A stretch of 64,000 bases of DNA from Dermanyssus gallinae. Taxonomy: Eukaryota; Arthropoda; Arachnida; Mesostigmata; Dermanyssidae. The stretch's first letter is position 1, and each line of letters opens with the position of its first letter. The position numbers and the translations under genes were made by a program. Positions 34,290-45,189 of this stretch are shown piece by piece. Under the pieces are notes generated by a model, which ran no database searches, had not been told where the DNA came from, and saw nothing but the letters and a program-made list of their open reading frames with translations. The stretch spans positions 1 through 64,000 of the forward strand of contig QVRM01002399.1 of NCBI GenBank assembly GCA_003439945.1, in the 5' to 3' direction.

Positions 34290-35270
34290 ATATATGTATA
34301 ATAAGGCATACTACTGGCAAATAGGCGCGAGAACGTTTATTGCAAGAAGCCTGAACGCTGGCCAAACAACTCTTGGATCTTCCGTCACAACAAAGCACAG
34401 CGCACACCTCATTGCTGATTTCGGATTATTTGATAAAAAAAATCAATTTTTGTATTTCAGTAACTTCCCTATTTGCCGGAATTGGCTTTGTGTGATTTTT
34501 TTGTTCCCATAGATAAAACATAAGAAACAACATTTTAAGACTATAGAGGAGATTTTAAAAAAATCGAGGAAGCAACTCAACTTGATTCGGAAAAACGCGT
34601 TTAAAAAATGCCTCTAAAAGTAGATTGGAATATGGCATAAGTGCATTGTAGCGAGTGGGAGCTCTTTCGAAGGAAACAAACACTTATATATATATATATA
34701 TATATATATATGGTGTTCGACATATTAGTTTAGGATCCTTAATGTAAGATAAACTCAAGAGTGTTTAAGAAATATTAAAAAAAAAAATTAGTTCAACACA
34801 TATATGCATTGCCATTTCTAATGAAATAAAATGTCGTTCAGGGGGTGATATTTTTGGCTCCTACAAACTCACGGTGCACTCATTCTTCATCTAAATCAGG
34901 CTTAAGTACATTATTGCACACCTCAATGTTAGTCTTTAGTTCGCTGACGGTCCTGAAATGTTTAGCGTACAACTAAAAAAGAAACGTCTAAGAAGATAAA
35001 TTCTAACGGCGGCCCCAAGAGAAGTCTAACGACGCTATATCGCAAGATCTTGAAGACCAGTGAAGGCCAGGTCTCTGTTCCGTGAGACTGCCCGCCCGGT
35101 ACACTTCATCCTCAAAACTCAATTGCCTCACCGGTTGTGGCACCATCTCGTTGGAATCAGAGTTTACTTGCATCGATTTCGTGCAAATTCGTCCAAGGAC
35201 AATTATAAACCATACTGCGATCATGCTCGTTATTCGCATACATATAAAACATATAAATAATATATAAAAA
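34290..35270. other. AT-rich stretch without a recognisable gene
   Basis: Holds a TA microsatellite at 34684-34711 and short frames without motifs. Confidence 0.4.
34684..34711. repeat. (TA)n microsatellite
   Basis: Uninterrupted TA dinucleotides. Confidence 0.93.
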
Positions 35271-35274
35271 CGGC

Positions 35275-35880
35275 AATCCGCCTAACGCCCCATTGGACGG
35301 CACTCATTAACATGTGCTTGGGAGCGGGTGAAATTCCAGCAACCTGGCCGGATTGCTAAGGGTCATCCTCAAATGCAAAGGTGACCTGCTTTGTCCATCA
35401 TCTTGGAGAGGCATAGCAAAGAAAAGCTGCACCTACAAGATTATATCATGTCTCCTGGCGTGCCGACTTAGCTTTTATTTCGAGGCACGGGGAATCATTC
35501 CTGAAACGACATAGATTTTGCGTCAGACGTTCGACTATGACCGCATCCCAAGCAGCGTACAACGTAATTCACTGTACGCTGTACTTGTGGATTACAAGGT
35601 GTCGCTTGAGACTGCTCCCAGGGAGATTGTCGTGGAGAAGCTAGCCGCTACGGGCGTGGGCCCACGAGTTTTGTGACCACTGGTAGCTATCCTGAAAGCA
35701 AACTCGGCCATTCTAGATGACGGCACTCGGAAATACCGGCCTTTACTGCAAAGCACCGGCTATCCCCAGTGCGATAATTTCAGCCTGCTCTTATTCTTAG
35801 TCTTACTCAGTGATCTACCAGACTACTACCTCTGTGTTCGCATAACTCTCTATCTTTTTTTGAGAGGATTAACCGGAAAA
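35275..35880 (+). pseudogene. Decayed LINE reverse-transcriptase core fragment
   Basis: Plus-strand frames read TALINMCLGAGEIPATW (35302-35350; RT helix after the first motif), then after frame changes a DYKVSLETAPREIVVEKLA segment (35592-35648) equal to the Asp-x-x-x-A-F/S-D-T palm box. Next come ATGVGPRVL, AILKANSAILDDGTRKYRPL and QSTGYPQCDNFSLLLFL (35750-35800; the G-PQGD-S--LF box, with Gly replaced by Cys). At least three frame breaks or stops are present. This family differs from the R1-like and RLE-type ones here; I do not assign a clade. Confidence 0.55.
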
Positions 35881-35889
35881 TGCGCACAT

Positions 35890-36540
35890 ACGGTTACCAC
35901 CGTAGGATTGTCTTTAACTGCAAGTGTGAGCCAGTAGCGTGGGGCTCCAACTCACTAAAAACCAGTTGTATGCCCCCCAGCAAGGAAGTGCTGTTGGCAT
36001 TATTACAAACTACTGTGGCGAGGGGGGTGTAATAGCCAGGTTCACTGGTCGCGCCGGCCCCCGTAGCCAGAGAGGCAGTCGACATGCACATGCGGATAAC
36101 CCGTTCTTTCTCGGTTAGAAAGCGCTTGATGACGGTCGCGATTGTGTACCAGTCATCAAGTAAAGCATCAAGTCATGAAGTGTTAATGGCCAATCGTCAT
36201 GGCACCTGGCAAATAATAAGATGTAGGTTTCTGTGCAAGTGTTTCTCAATGTATTGAGAATTAGTAAATAGCGCCAAGCTGCATTTATTCAGTAGGTCTT
36301 TAATTCCGTTAAAGATATTTGATTTAGATACAATCAGAAGAGAGTACAATGGTTATGCCAAGGTATCGCTTTATGTGATTGAGGATTCAGACTGTGGAAT
36401 ATAAACCGTCGAAAAAAATCCAGGTTAGGCTCCTAGCAACTGTTTAGCCAAATTTAGGGTTGCAGCACGGCAGATTCTTGCGCATGCTGATTCAAATAAA
36501 CGCCTTCGCAGGAGGAACTCTCTGGCTTGTTGTAGTTGTT
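35890..36540. other. Stretch without a recognisable gene
   Basis: No recognisable coding content or repeat. Confidence 0.35.
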
Positions 36541-37260
36541 CTTATCGTCGCCGGTTGTTACGGCTCTTGAGTGATTGCTTCGCTGCGGCTGTTATCGTCA
36601 TTGTTGCTGTTACTGACGCTGGTGCTAGTTTTAGTGTTCTCGTTGTTGTTGTTGTTGTTGTTGTTACCATTTCTATCGTTGATATTGTACATACACGCGC
36701 TGTGTGATGACCAGGCAGAAGCATTTCCCTCGGCAAAAACAAATTGTGAGTCGCCAACAATTGTCGTCAAAAATTCATTTCACTGTCAATGTGGCCAGGA
36801 ATGGCAAGTGCCCAACGTCAGCCGGCGCCATCTCGGGGCCGTGAGAGGGGCCGCATTTGACTCAGAGGCGGCAGCAGCAGCAGCAGCCGCCGCCGCCGCC
36901 GCAGCCGTAAATCTCAGTGCCACCCGCACATCAGCACCCGGCTTACGGCTCTTCCGACTATCCTAACTATGACTACGACGATGGTGGAGCGACACACACT
37001 GGTCAGCTAGACAAAGAGCCAAGCGAGCGATCAGGGCTACTGGCCTTGTTTGGTTGGTCAAAATGTCCAAACGCTCCCTCTGGCTTCCGGCTCGGGCTTC
37101 GTTTCGGCTCGACTGGCCCGTCTTTGACGGCTACCGCTGCCACACGTCGCTGGCAGTTGTTTGACGTTCCCCCTCATGTTAGTGGTGATGCGACTGAACG
37201 TAACGTCGAACTCATCCTGCTGCTTTATCTGCAGACAGAGTCTCAAGTTTGACACGGAAT
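36540..37260. other. GC-rich island with CAG/CCG repeat
   Basis: TTG triplets (36645-36666) and a CAG-CCG tract (36869-36907) lie in GC-rich DNA. A plus-strand frame 36917-37252 reads PPAHQHPAYGSSDYPNYDYDD and onward for 111 codons. This Pro/His/Gln/Tyr-rich stretch with GC-ending codons looks more exon-like than most open frames here, but there is no domain, and both ends lack convincing splice sites. I record it as a low-confidence candidate and not as a gene. Confidence 0.2.
36869..36907. repeat. (CAG)n/(CCG)n microsatellite
   Basis: Six CAG units followed by GCC/CCG units. Confidence 0.9.
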
Positions 37261-37699
37261 GCTGCGGCGTTTATTGTGCGACTTGATTCGAAAATCCGGC
37301 TTACTTTCCCTCTCGGATCTCTTTGTCTGGGCGTAACGCGGCTCGACGATAAAAACAACCAGCGTCATTCCAGATCCACGACTCATGTCTAGCTAGGTCG
37401 ATCAAGATCAAGTGAAAAATATTTGTCAACAAGAGAGTGGCGGCAACGGACTTATGATATTTCAAACGCCGTGAACTTGGTTGGCATTTACGATACATAC
37501 GAGGGTAGACGTACAACAATTGCGGTAACTGTATCAAAGACACACGGTGTATTTGGAAAAATTTATGGACTACAAAACGTGCCACCATTTTCGTCTTGCC
37601 TATACCCTTTTATTTTCGCATTGCGTGGTCAGGCTGGGCTAGTATACAGGAGACATGCATGCGAGACTTAACTTGCCCACGGATACGATGATAAAGGCA

Positions 37700-38000
37700 T
37701 ATATTTATATACAATATCGGATTTACGCTTCTGGGTAGCCAATGACCCGAACTCTTTTCAAACCTTTTCTATGGTTTTGATAGAGTATAAGACATCTCAC
37801 TCGGGCAAACTTTGGTTTGCTTAAAGGGTGTTTAACAAAGTACATAAAGAGAGTGCTTTGTTTGTTAATGCGAGTAAGGAGCCGCTTTGTGTACTACAAT
37901 AATGTGTAATATAATGTCAGGCTGTGCATCGGCTGTTGAGATAATTCGATTGAGGTTAAAAACGCTGCTTTAAAAATTGACTGGCTAGACATCTCCTAAG
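37700..38000 (+). pseudogene. B-family LINE C-terminal fragment
   Basis: The DNA from TATGGTTTTGATAGAGTATA (about 37769) to AGGTTAAAAACGCTGC (about 37968) aligns with 52850-53020 in the tandem-duplicated unit. Both have the GACATCTCACTCGGGCAAAC/GACACCTAACTCAGACAAGC stretch, TTTGCTTAAAAGGTGTTT and GCTGTTGAGATAATTCGATT. This is the RT-thumb to C-terminal region of the B family, with stops in every frame. Confidence 0.6.
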
Positions 38001-38009
38001 CTGCGGCTA

Positions 38010-39070
38010 CAGACACGTTGTCGTACCCTTAATTCTATACTCATTCATTAAGGTCGCCCACTGAAGTCAATGGGAAACTGAGCTTCTTGTGCGGCTTCTG
38101 ATGTCCTATTACCTGGCTAGGAAGTTTGTGGATTTTAGTGCTTTTATACCGTCCGGCTGCTTTTTAACATCGAAATGTATTTACTTGGCCGTCAGCTATG
38201 TGTAGTTTCTCATATGCTTACATATACTAGATCGTATTTATCAACCCTATTCATTACCCGGCGCTGACCGACACAATGGCTAGTCGCGTCGCTGGGATCT
38301 GTAGGTGAATGGAAGCATACGGTCGTCAGAGCAAAGAGGTTATCTAACAGACGCTAGGCGCCAAGGAAACAATTAAATAGGTGACCTCGTCTTAGGTTTA
38401 GACGCAATATAGGCTTACCGCTCGAATCTGCTAACATTGCCGAAGGTCCACGAGCGCTCAGCTATAATCTACGACACAGATGTGCACGCACATAACTCTA
38501 TACAACTAAAAAATACTTGCACTACTCTGTATTGTCCAGTTAAGACTCAGCAGTGATTGCCAATTGTTCGCTGTCGACCGAAGACAATAGGATTGCCAGC
38601 AGAGGAGAATGTGTCAGAGCGCTCACCATTCCTAGGAGACATGCCTAGAAGTAAAACGATGCATTTGTTATATTGCAGCTATCTGTCTGCTTAGTAGCAA
38701 TTGTGTTACGACTCAAGTCACGGGCAGTGCTCCTCGTTAACATTGCGTTGGGATTTGCAAATGAAAGTACTCTACATGCTGGGCTGGCTCTCTGTGAATG
38801 CGCGTTTGGTTTGGTAATATGCCATGTTTATATTGCCAAAAGGCAGCGCATATGCCAATTGTCCTGACGCCCAAGTGTGATTAGAAGGCATCGTATGCTA
38901 CTGAAAAAATACCAGAACTCCACTAGAACTCGCCCTTGTGTTTCTAGAGAGTGGAGAATAGAGATTTAAAACCCGATTCTTGCAACTACAAATGCCAGAA
39001 TTGGGTGTGAAATAGGTACTACGCAGTTGCAATTACATCTGTTACGCGTGTTAACTCATACGCTACAAAC
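38010..39070. other. Stretch without a recognisable gene
   Basis: No recognised coding, RNA or transposon feature. Confidence 0.4.
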
Positions 39071-39073
39071 AAC

Positions 39074-39074
39074 A

Positions 39075-39154
<80 letters not shown>
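39074..39154. repeat. Long (TA)n microsatellite
   Basis: About 81 bases of TA with one TATG interruption near 39095, followed by GCGTGCGTTC. Confidence 0.95.
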
Positions 39155-39157
<3 letters not shown>

Positions 39158-39770
39158 TGCGTTCAGAAATACACATTAAAACTTAAAGGTCATATTTTTT
39201 TTTCACTTTTTGGGGTCTCAGAGAGCTAGCTGCGTAACAGATCGTACTCATCGAGCTAAGTTAATGATTGTCCCGTCTCTGGCAGATTATATGATGAAGC
39301 CTGTATAGAAAGTGGCGGGCGATGAGATCACGCGTGTCTTGCAACGGTGGTTACCCGTTATTCATAGCCATTGCCGGTATTCGACTGAATCTACTAGGGT
39401 TGTGCAGATACCCTTAGGTGAACAAAAAAGTTCCTTGCATTTCTATTTGGTAAGCTCAACTCCAGATTGAAAAATGCAGGTTTCACTTTGTCAAGCTTTT
39501 TGGGTAGGCATACAGTAAGGTCATTCTACACTATGTGTATGCCATAAGAGGTCACCGAGGCGACTTTGTGATCGAAAAATCAGGGAAGACATCTGAGGTT
39601 CGCTTGCAAGTGACATGGCTACCATGCTCTCCTCGAGACTGCTATGCAATATGTTTGCTATACGTGGTGCTCTTTGCGGAAAAGTTTAACCGGGATAGCA
39701 GAAGCTACTGACGAGCTCTACTGCTGCGCAAAATTCACCAAAGGTTTTAGGCTTCTCTGCAAATACACTT
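39155..39770. other. Stretch without a recognisable gene
   Basis: No recognised coding or RNA gene. Confidence 0.35.
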
Positions 39771-39877
39771 AAAAAATCCTTTCGGGGCTGACTCTCAGCC
39801 AATATTTAACGTCCATGGAACTTCATTTCGCATTGCTTCATAGACGGACCCCCATAAATACAAATGTGCAACGGTGG

Positions 39878-39888
39878 GGCTCGAATCC
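39878..39888 (-). promoter_or_regulatory. Pol III B box of second SINE unit
   Basis: GGATTCGAGCC on the minus strand, close to the consensus GGTTCGANTCC. The matching A-box-like sequence lies about 50 bases upstream on the same strand (39950-39932). Confidence 0.65.
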
Positions 39889-40008
39889 GCGCACCTATGT
39901 AACTCCTCCGGTCGCGAGGCGCAGACGCATTCCACCACGCTACCGAGCTCGACCTGCAAATACATCTAATGCGATGGTCATCGCTCAATGAAAATGTTAT
40001 CAACAATA

Positions 40009-40019
40009 GGGATCAAACC
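40009..40019 (-). promoter_or_regulatory. Pol III B box of first SINE unit
   Basis: GGTTTGATCCC on the minus strand, one base from the strict consensus core. The A-box-like sequence lies at 40070-40052. Confidence 0.6.
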
Positions 40020-40085
40020 GGCGACACACCGGGTGATGACAGCGACGATTGGCGCACCAGACGCCTAAACCACGTGAACATTTAG

Positions 40086-40600
40086 TTTATGGTAGAACCC
40101 ATTCGCACGAGCTTATGCGGTTAGGTTTTCTTCACGCCCAGTTCTGCGTTTGTCCTGTGGCGAAGAATTTATGTCAATATCGGCAAGTGTCCGCTCTCAG
40201 TTTGCGAGGTAGTTGTTGTTATCGAATTAGTGGCCGAGAGGTGGCAACTCGTCGATTAGCAGCGGGGCGCTAGCTAGGAGATAGATCAGTGCGTATTGCG
40301 TCGTGCGGTGAAACCCGAGTATGCGCCGTAGCAACGAGGCTTTTATCCAATTCAGTATCTCGAAAAACACTGGAGTTATGTCGTCCCAGAGAATTTCGAT
40401 ACCATAGCTGTGTAGGCATCTAAATTTGCGTATAATAACGCGCGAACTAAAGCTGCTGAGATTAACTTTTGCGAGCTGTCCCGCTTTGGAGGCACCGTCA
40501 AGACGGCTGTAGCTTAAAAAGAACCGACAAAGGCGTTACCTAAAACGTCTGGAAGTTCTTGGGCCGCTGTGTTTAGCACAGGCTTTACACTCCGATCTCC
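40086..40600. other. Stretch without a recognisable gene
   Basis: No supported feature. Confidence 0.35.
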
Positions 40601-40624
40601 AGATAGTTGCTGATTTGTACGGCC

Positions 40625-42190
40625 TTCAATGGCCTACATAAAGCAACTTACAAAAAATTGTTTATGCAAAGTGAGGAGGAGGTATGCTTCAGACAATGTT
40701 TGCCGACAGAATACAAGCATGCACAGCATGACAAAGGAGCAGTTGCGACAATACTTTATTGCCCTTGCGCTCGATGCAAACGCCCTTAAACAACTCTTAA
40801 AAAAAGACCCAATTATTAAGCAACTGCTCATTCTGGAAAAACACCTTAAACAAAAAACGCATAAATTTGCTGTTTACGATGGAGAGGATGTCCAGATATT
40901 GGACGGGCTTCCCAAGAATAGCAATGGTGGCCCTTATTATGGTTGGATTCTAGTAGATTGTTGACTGCCCCCCTTCGTCGCCTGAGAAAACCCTGGAGCA
41001 GGTTCAACTGCTTTTTCCTGGCCAGTCCTCGCGCCCGTTGCAGAACTTTATCGTTTGCCCAGAGAACATGCCGCCTGTCACGGTGGATGAGATCTTACGC
41101 GTGGGCGAGAGGCTTGCGCCCGGGAAGGCACCTGCCCCTGATGGCGTGCCGTTCGAGGTCATTCGCCTTCTGGCAAGACAGCATCCGGAGGAGTTGGCGG
41201 GCATAGCCACTCGACTATTAGAAAATTGAATGCACCCTGCGCTCATTCCAAAGCCAAGCTCTACGTCATTTAACCAGTTTGTCTACTAGGCAAACTGTTT
41301 GAAATTGTAATAACAGAGCGGCTTAATGCAGAGATCGAGGACCTTCAAGCTCTGTCAGATGACCAGTATGGCGTCCGACGGGGCCGACCAACGATAGATG
41401 CGCTCCATCGTATCCTGCGGAAGGCGGACAAGGAGACTAGGAAATCTCTGAAGACCCGGTCATTTGTTTTTCTCATCCTCCTCGATGTGGAGAACGCTTT
41501 TAATACAGCAAACTAAGGGGGGTGAGTATGACGACGCTGAAGCATAAAGTTATTTCACCTTACCTCCAGCGGAGGCAGTTTATTTAACGGGCAGGAAGGT
41601 GACACGTGGGGATTAAAGGGGCTACGGACAGGCGCCGCCGGCTGCTAGCCTCTGTCGCGGAATCCTCGGCGATGTACGCGGCGCAGCTAGGCATGGCCCT
41701 TCGGGTCTGCCGGGCGTACCGCACGGTGAACACAAAGGCGGTCCTCGTCCTGGCTCGCCAGCTCCCTTGGGATACCCTGACTTGAAAGAAGCGAGCGTAA
41801 GACGGATGGCGCGACGGGCTTCACGCAAGCCCGAGCGGCAACGCTTGACGCGTGAACTCACGAATGGGCCACGCCAAACTCCGGAGTGACCCGGACAAAC
41901 TGGACCCGGTCGCTTATACCGGACCTCCGACGTTGGTATGGCGGGCCGGCGATTGGGAAGTCGCAGGTGGATACGTGCACACTCTGCACGTCGGGGCAGC
42001 CAGACGATGTTGACCATACGGTCTCGTCCTGCTCCGCCCTGGCCCAGGTCCGCAGAAGCTCGACGTATTGCTATGCAGGGGGATCGACACAAGGCATTGT
42101 CGGTTACATGATGGAAGATGCCGCCGCATGAGTGGCGGGCGCCTATTTCTTAGACGCTATTTTGCGCGAGAAAACACGGCTAGAAAACGC
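40625..42190 (+). pseudogene. Decayed R1-like LINE with internal deletion
   Basis: The first open frame (40629-40964) has no clear motif. From about 41041 the frame reads NFIVCPENMPPVTVDEILRV, then LAPGKAPAPDGVPFEVIRLL (the APGPDG box; 41110-41169). After a stop and a frameshift come LFEIVITERLNAEIEDL, ALSDDQYGVRRGRPTIDAL (QxGFR-type box, 41351-41407) and FLILLDVENAFNTA (41471-41512; Asp of the palm motif A). The sequence then jumps to the RT thumb near 41630 (RRRLLASVAESSAMYAAQL), so the catalytic YADD segment is deleted. The C-terminal zinc tail CTLCTSGQPDDVDHTVSSC (41980-42036) is intact and is the classic R1-type tail. High GC distinguishes it from its AT-rich flanks. Confidence 0.75.
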
Positions 42191-42199
42191 TTGGCGCGC

Positions 42200-42540
42200 G
42201 CACTAAGAGGCACGCAGATGCCATTAAGTGGTCGAGATGCGGTGCCCCGCAAGGGGCTATGGCAATCCAGCCCTCCGTAGAACGACTTGACGCATCCCCT
42301 CAGGTTCGTGAGCTGGGGACACAACGAGATCCATGAGAGCCGGTGGAGCACGAGGCTCCATTCCCACGGTCTCGAAATAGTGCCACACAATTCCGAACTC
42401 TGGGGGGGGGTGGGGAGGATTGAAGTTTTTTGTGGGTAAACGTCCCACACTAGGTGCTGTTGGTTGCCAATACCAGTAGTGCATTAGCGTTTCCAAACCT
42501 ACCATATAGAAAAAAATAGTATTTTATATAGATGGGATCT
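42200..42540. other. Spacer with G run, possible LINE 3' UTR
   Basis: A G-rich run (42401-42416) and no coding content; the first part may be the 3' UTR of the R1-like element. Confidence 0.35.
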
Positions 42541-42549
42541 ATTGGCCCG

Positions 42550-42960
42550 GTGGCGTGATGCTTACGTCACCTATTACAGGACCATTTCGGCAATTGAGTG
42601 ACAGGGAAGACTAAATGATGTCTTAGCAGAGGTAGCGCAGTTAGATGTGTACCTCGCCAGGGAGCTTTGGGATGGAATGGCATACACTAGTCGACACGTG
42701 TATGTAAGGCACATTGTGCATGGCTACACATAACTTAGTGTGTTCAACCCAAGGATTTCACCAGGTGGCCCCAGGCGATAATGCGGTCACCCCTTTTGCT
42801 CGCAGTCATGCGCTAAATATCACACAGCGAGCCGCCAGACGCTTCGGTGGTCCCTGCATCTATTCGCCCGGTGGGACTGTTGCAGAAGTGTTCAAGTTGT
42901 ATCTAATGACAGTATTATACTTATAATTATATTCCATTTTAAAACGCATACTTATTGCGA
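42550..42960 (+). pseudogene. 3' end of B-family LINE
   Basis: Plus-strand DNA from GAAGACTAAATGATGTCTTA (about 42607) reads LAEVAQLDVYLARELWDGMA, then TRHVYVRHIVHG-like and LVCSTQGFHQV segments, and SPGGTVAEVFKLYL near 42871-42912. It matches the 19.8-kb and 43.8-kb copies, which read on the opposite strand. It carries frame breaks and is truncated 5' at about 42590. The 3' end falls near 42960. Confidence 0.7.
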
Positions 42961-43109
42961 AATACACATTAATTATCATTCTATTTATCAATCCAGCGGC
43001 ATGGCCGTTAATAGGTTACGAACCTTCGGGGGCTCTCTCACCTAGCTAGATTCCGCATAACAATGTTCCTTGAATCTGAGTTAAGGGCTGCCTTATAATA
43101 AAGCGCATC

Positions 43110-43225
43110 GAGTCCGGTGGCGTGGTGAATTCGCGTGCGCCTTGCGACCAAAGAAGACACATAGGTGCAGGTTCGAGCCCACCGTTGCATATTTGTTGTG
43201 CACACAAAGCCCATGATTTTTTTTA
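43110..43225 (+). mobile_element. Single-unit tRNA-related SINE
   Basis: From GAGTCCGGTGGCGTGGTGAA through CATAGGTGCAGGTTCGAGCC to CACCGTTGCATATTTGT this matches the second unit of the 39.8-kb SINE at about 80 percent by eye. It has an A-box-like GTGGCGTGGTGAATTCGCG and a strong B box GGTTCGAGCCC. It ends in a run of eight T at about 43217-43224. The first tRNA-like unit and the body of the 39.8-kb copy are absent. Confidence 0.72.
43170..43180 (+). promoter_or_regulatory. Pol III B box of SINE
   Basis: GGTTCGAGCCC, an excellent match to the B-box consensus; the A-box-like sequence starts about 53 bases upstream. Confidence 0.7.
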
Positions 43226-43800
43226 ATACAAACGTACCGCCTGAACATGAACTACACATAGAGCGCGAATACAAGACTCTACAGTTAAAACGCACATAGG
43301 TATCAAGTCGCCAAGCCTTCCCAAGCTCTTATTTACTCCTATGGATTCAAGGCTGCTGACGGAGTAAAACGTCTGAAAGCAATCTTTAGATAAGCTTTGC
43401 TAACCACAGCTATATTAAAAAAAGCTCCGTCTTATTCTAGAAAGTTTATAAGGGCTCAAGTGTACCGTGTGTCTTTAATCCTCCAGTATCCGCATTTAAT
43501 TGTATAAATGCTAAAATACTAGGCCCAAGCCTGACGTCATCCCAAAATTGGCAACCATCTACGTTTCCATTACCTGCAAGATGAACAATAATATTAGAAG
43601 AATTCATTGACAAAACAAATAATGACGCGTACTTCTAAATTTGAAAACCTAAACCAGATAGCTGAAGGAAGCCTAAGTAAAAGTTGAAGTCGAAAGCGCA
43701 GATAGCAAAGGAGTAAGCACGATTCGATTAGTTTTTCCAGTAGACATTTCGTTATGCGTTTGAATGATACAATTATGTTCGGGTCACGTCCCTTTTACAT
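43226..43800. other. Stretch without a recognisable gene
   Basis: No supported feature. Confidence 0.4.
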
Positions 43801-43804
43801 ACAT

Positions 43805-44430
43805 ACATATTGTTTATTTCGCAATAATTTTGCATTTCAAGATGGTACATAAATACAATACAATCATCATTATATACAATTTTAACACTTTAGCGACCGT
43901 CCCACCGGGCAAGAAAGTGCAAAGACCGCCGATGCGACTGGCAGCTCGCTGCGTGGTATTTAGCGCATACCTGCGAGCAGAACCGGCAACGACATTGATC
44001 GCAAACTTGGTGAAATCCTTGAGTTGAACACACCAAGTGATGATAGCCATGTACAATGTACCTTGTGTACACGTGCCGGCTAGTGCATGCCATTCCCTCC
44101 CAAAGCTCCCTGGTGAGGTACACATCTAACTGCGCTACCTCAGCCGAGGCCTCGATCACTTTTCCCTGCCACTCCAACAAAAATTGTTGAAGTGGCATTG
44201 TAATAGGTGACTTAAGCCTGACTCTGATTATTTCCACTGCCGGTCCGCAACCCGCTAGCAGGTACACAAAGCGATTCCTTGCCGTGCGCGGCAAGCAAAG
44301 AACGCGCTTCATATATATTGTGAAGCATCTTTCTAGCTGCGCAAAATTTGCGGCGGAAAGATGGCCCCACACCCTGCCAAGGCTGTAGCTCAACATTGGC
44401 ACAATCTTAAGCTCAAAAAGACGCACTGCA
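43805..44430 (-). pseudogene. C-terminal end of B-family LINE, best-preserved copy
   Basis: A minus-strand open frame of 178 codons (44426-43890) reads AVRLFELKIVPMLSYSLGRV (one residue after MRLFELK), then FAQLERCFTIYMKRVLCLPR, FVYLLAGCGPAVEIIRVRL, LLEWQGKVIEASAEVAQLDV, HVYTRYIVHGYHHLVCST and the Cys tail CRCRFCSQVCAKYHAASC. Domains are the RT thumb/connection followed by a C-terminal Cys/His motif. The catalytic RT part is missing. It is about 90 percent similar to the 19.8-kb copy. Closest memory match: C-termini of APE-type LINEs common in arthropods; clade not assigned. Confidence 0.75.
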
Positions 44431-44639
44431 GCACTCAGAGACAGACGTCACGTCCCTTTTGTTTCCGAGAAGCAGAGCTGAGTGGCATGTTCATGGTGAG
44501 GAAGGATTTATGCAAACCTTGGGCCCAGCCGAGGTCTCCACAACCCGTTATCCTACAACCGCAGCGTAAATGGGTGACAACAAACAGTCGTTTCAGTACC
44601 GCCCCAGGATGTGAAGAGAGAAACCGACCTGCCGTAAAG

Positions 44640-44940
44640 AACCGCACTATATCAGCGCTTTGTGTTTCTCTTTTTCAAACACTCTTAGAGCACAGACATC
44701 GAGGTCGACCTTGTAGGAACCCTTACAGTCTGGAACCAGATCATTGCATTCAGCGACTACCGGGATATCAAGAAAAGTCTGCGCCATCTCGTTCATTTCT
44801 TCTATGGTATCAGACCAGACATAAGGACGGCCAGACCTTGACTCGGATTTGGCAAGTGGGTATATATAGCCTGTAAACTTTGCCACACAGCGAAAGTAGC
44901 CTATATTTAAACAGCTCACTGAGAGATACATCGTCTTCAT
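44640..44940 (-). pseudogene. Open frame upstream of B-family LINE tail, function unknown
   Basis: A 97-codon minus-strand frame directly 5' of the LINE tail on the same strand. It ends in KVDLDVCALRVFEKEKHKAL, which could correspond to the RT helix that follows the catalytic box, but the match is weak. There is no recognisable motif in its N-terminal half. It may be a more decayed part of the same LINE copy. Confidence 0.3.
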
Positions 44941-45189
44941 CGATGATTTTGCTATTCTTCGTGCAGTAGCGGTTCGAAGGAGGAAGATTTTTCAGTTGAC
45001 TGGATGCTTTGATGCGAATAAAAGCAATTTGTCATTTGAGTTTTTAAGCCATCCACCAGTGTTTTTATTGACCACCAGCTTCCATTCACTGCTAGATTGA
45101 TTAGCAACATCGGTCATGTCAGCACAGTCGGGCTGACGCCGCGCTTAAGGCGATAACAGTCATACGAGCAGGCACGACAAGCTTTGCTT

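Larger units (their letters stand above)
39771..40085 (-). mobile_element. Two-unit tRNA-related SINE
   Basis: On the minus strand, two tRNA-like modules stand in tandem. The first (about 40083-40005) has an A-box-like TTTAGGCGTCTGGTGCGCC and a B box GGTTTGATCCC. The second (about 39955-39860) has GAGCTCGGTAGCGTGGTGG and the B box GGATTCGAGCC. A non-tRNA body follows, ending in CCGAAAGGATTTTTTAAGTG near 39771; the T run can terminate RNA polymerase III. The second unit recurs at 43110 and the body recurs at 52179-52250, which shows this is a dispersed family and not a tRNA gene pair. SINEs are transcribed from their internal promoter and copied by partner LINE machinery. Confidence 0.72.

Noticed and set aside
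39850..40085. tRNA genes on the minus strand
   Set aside because: A and B boxes are present, but acceptor and anticodon stems do not pair properly, and the second unit recurs with a shared non-tRNA tail, so SINE is the better reading.
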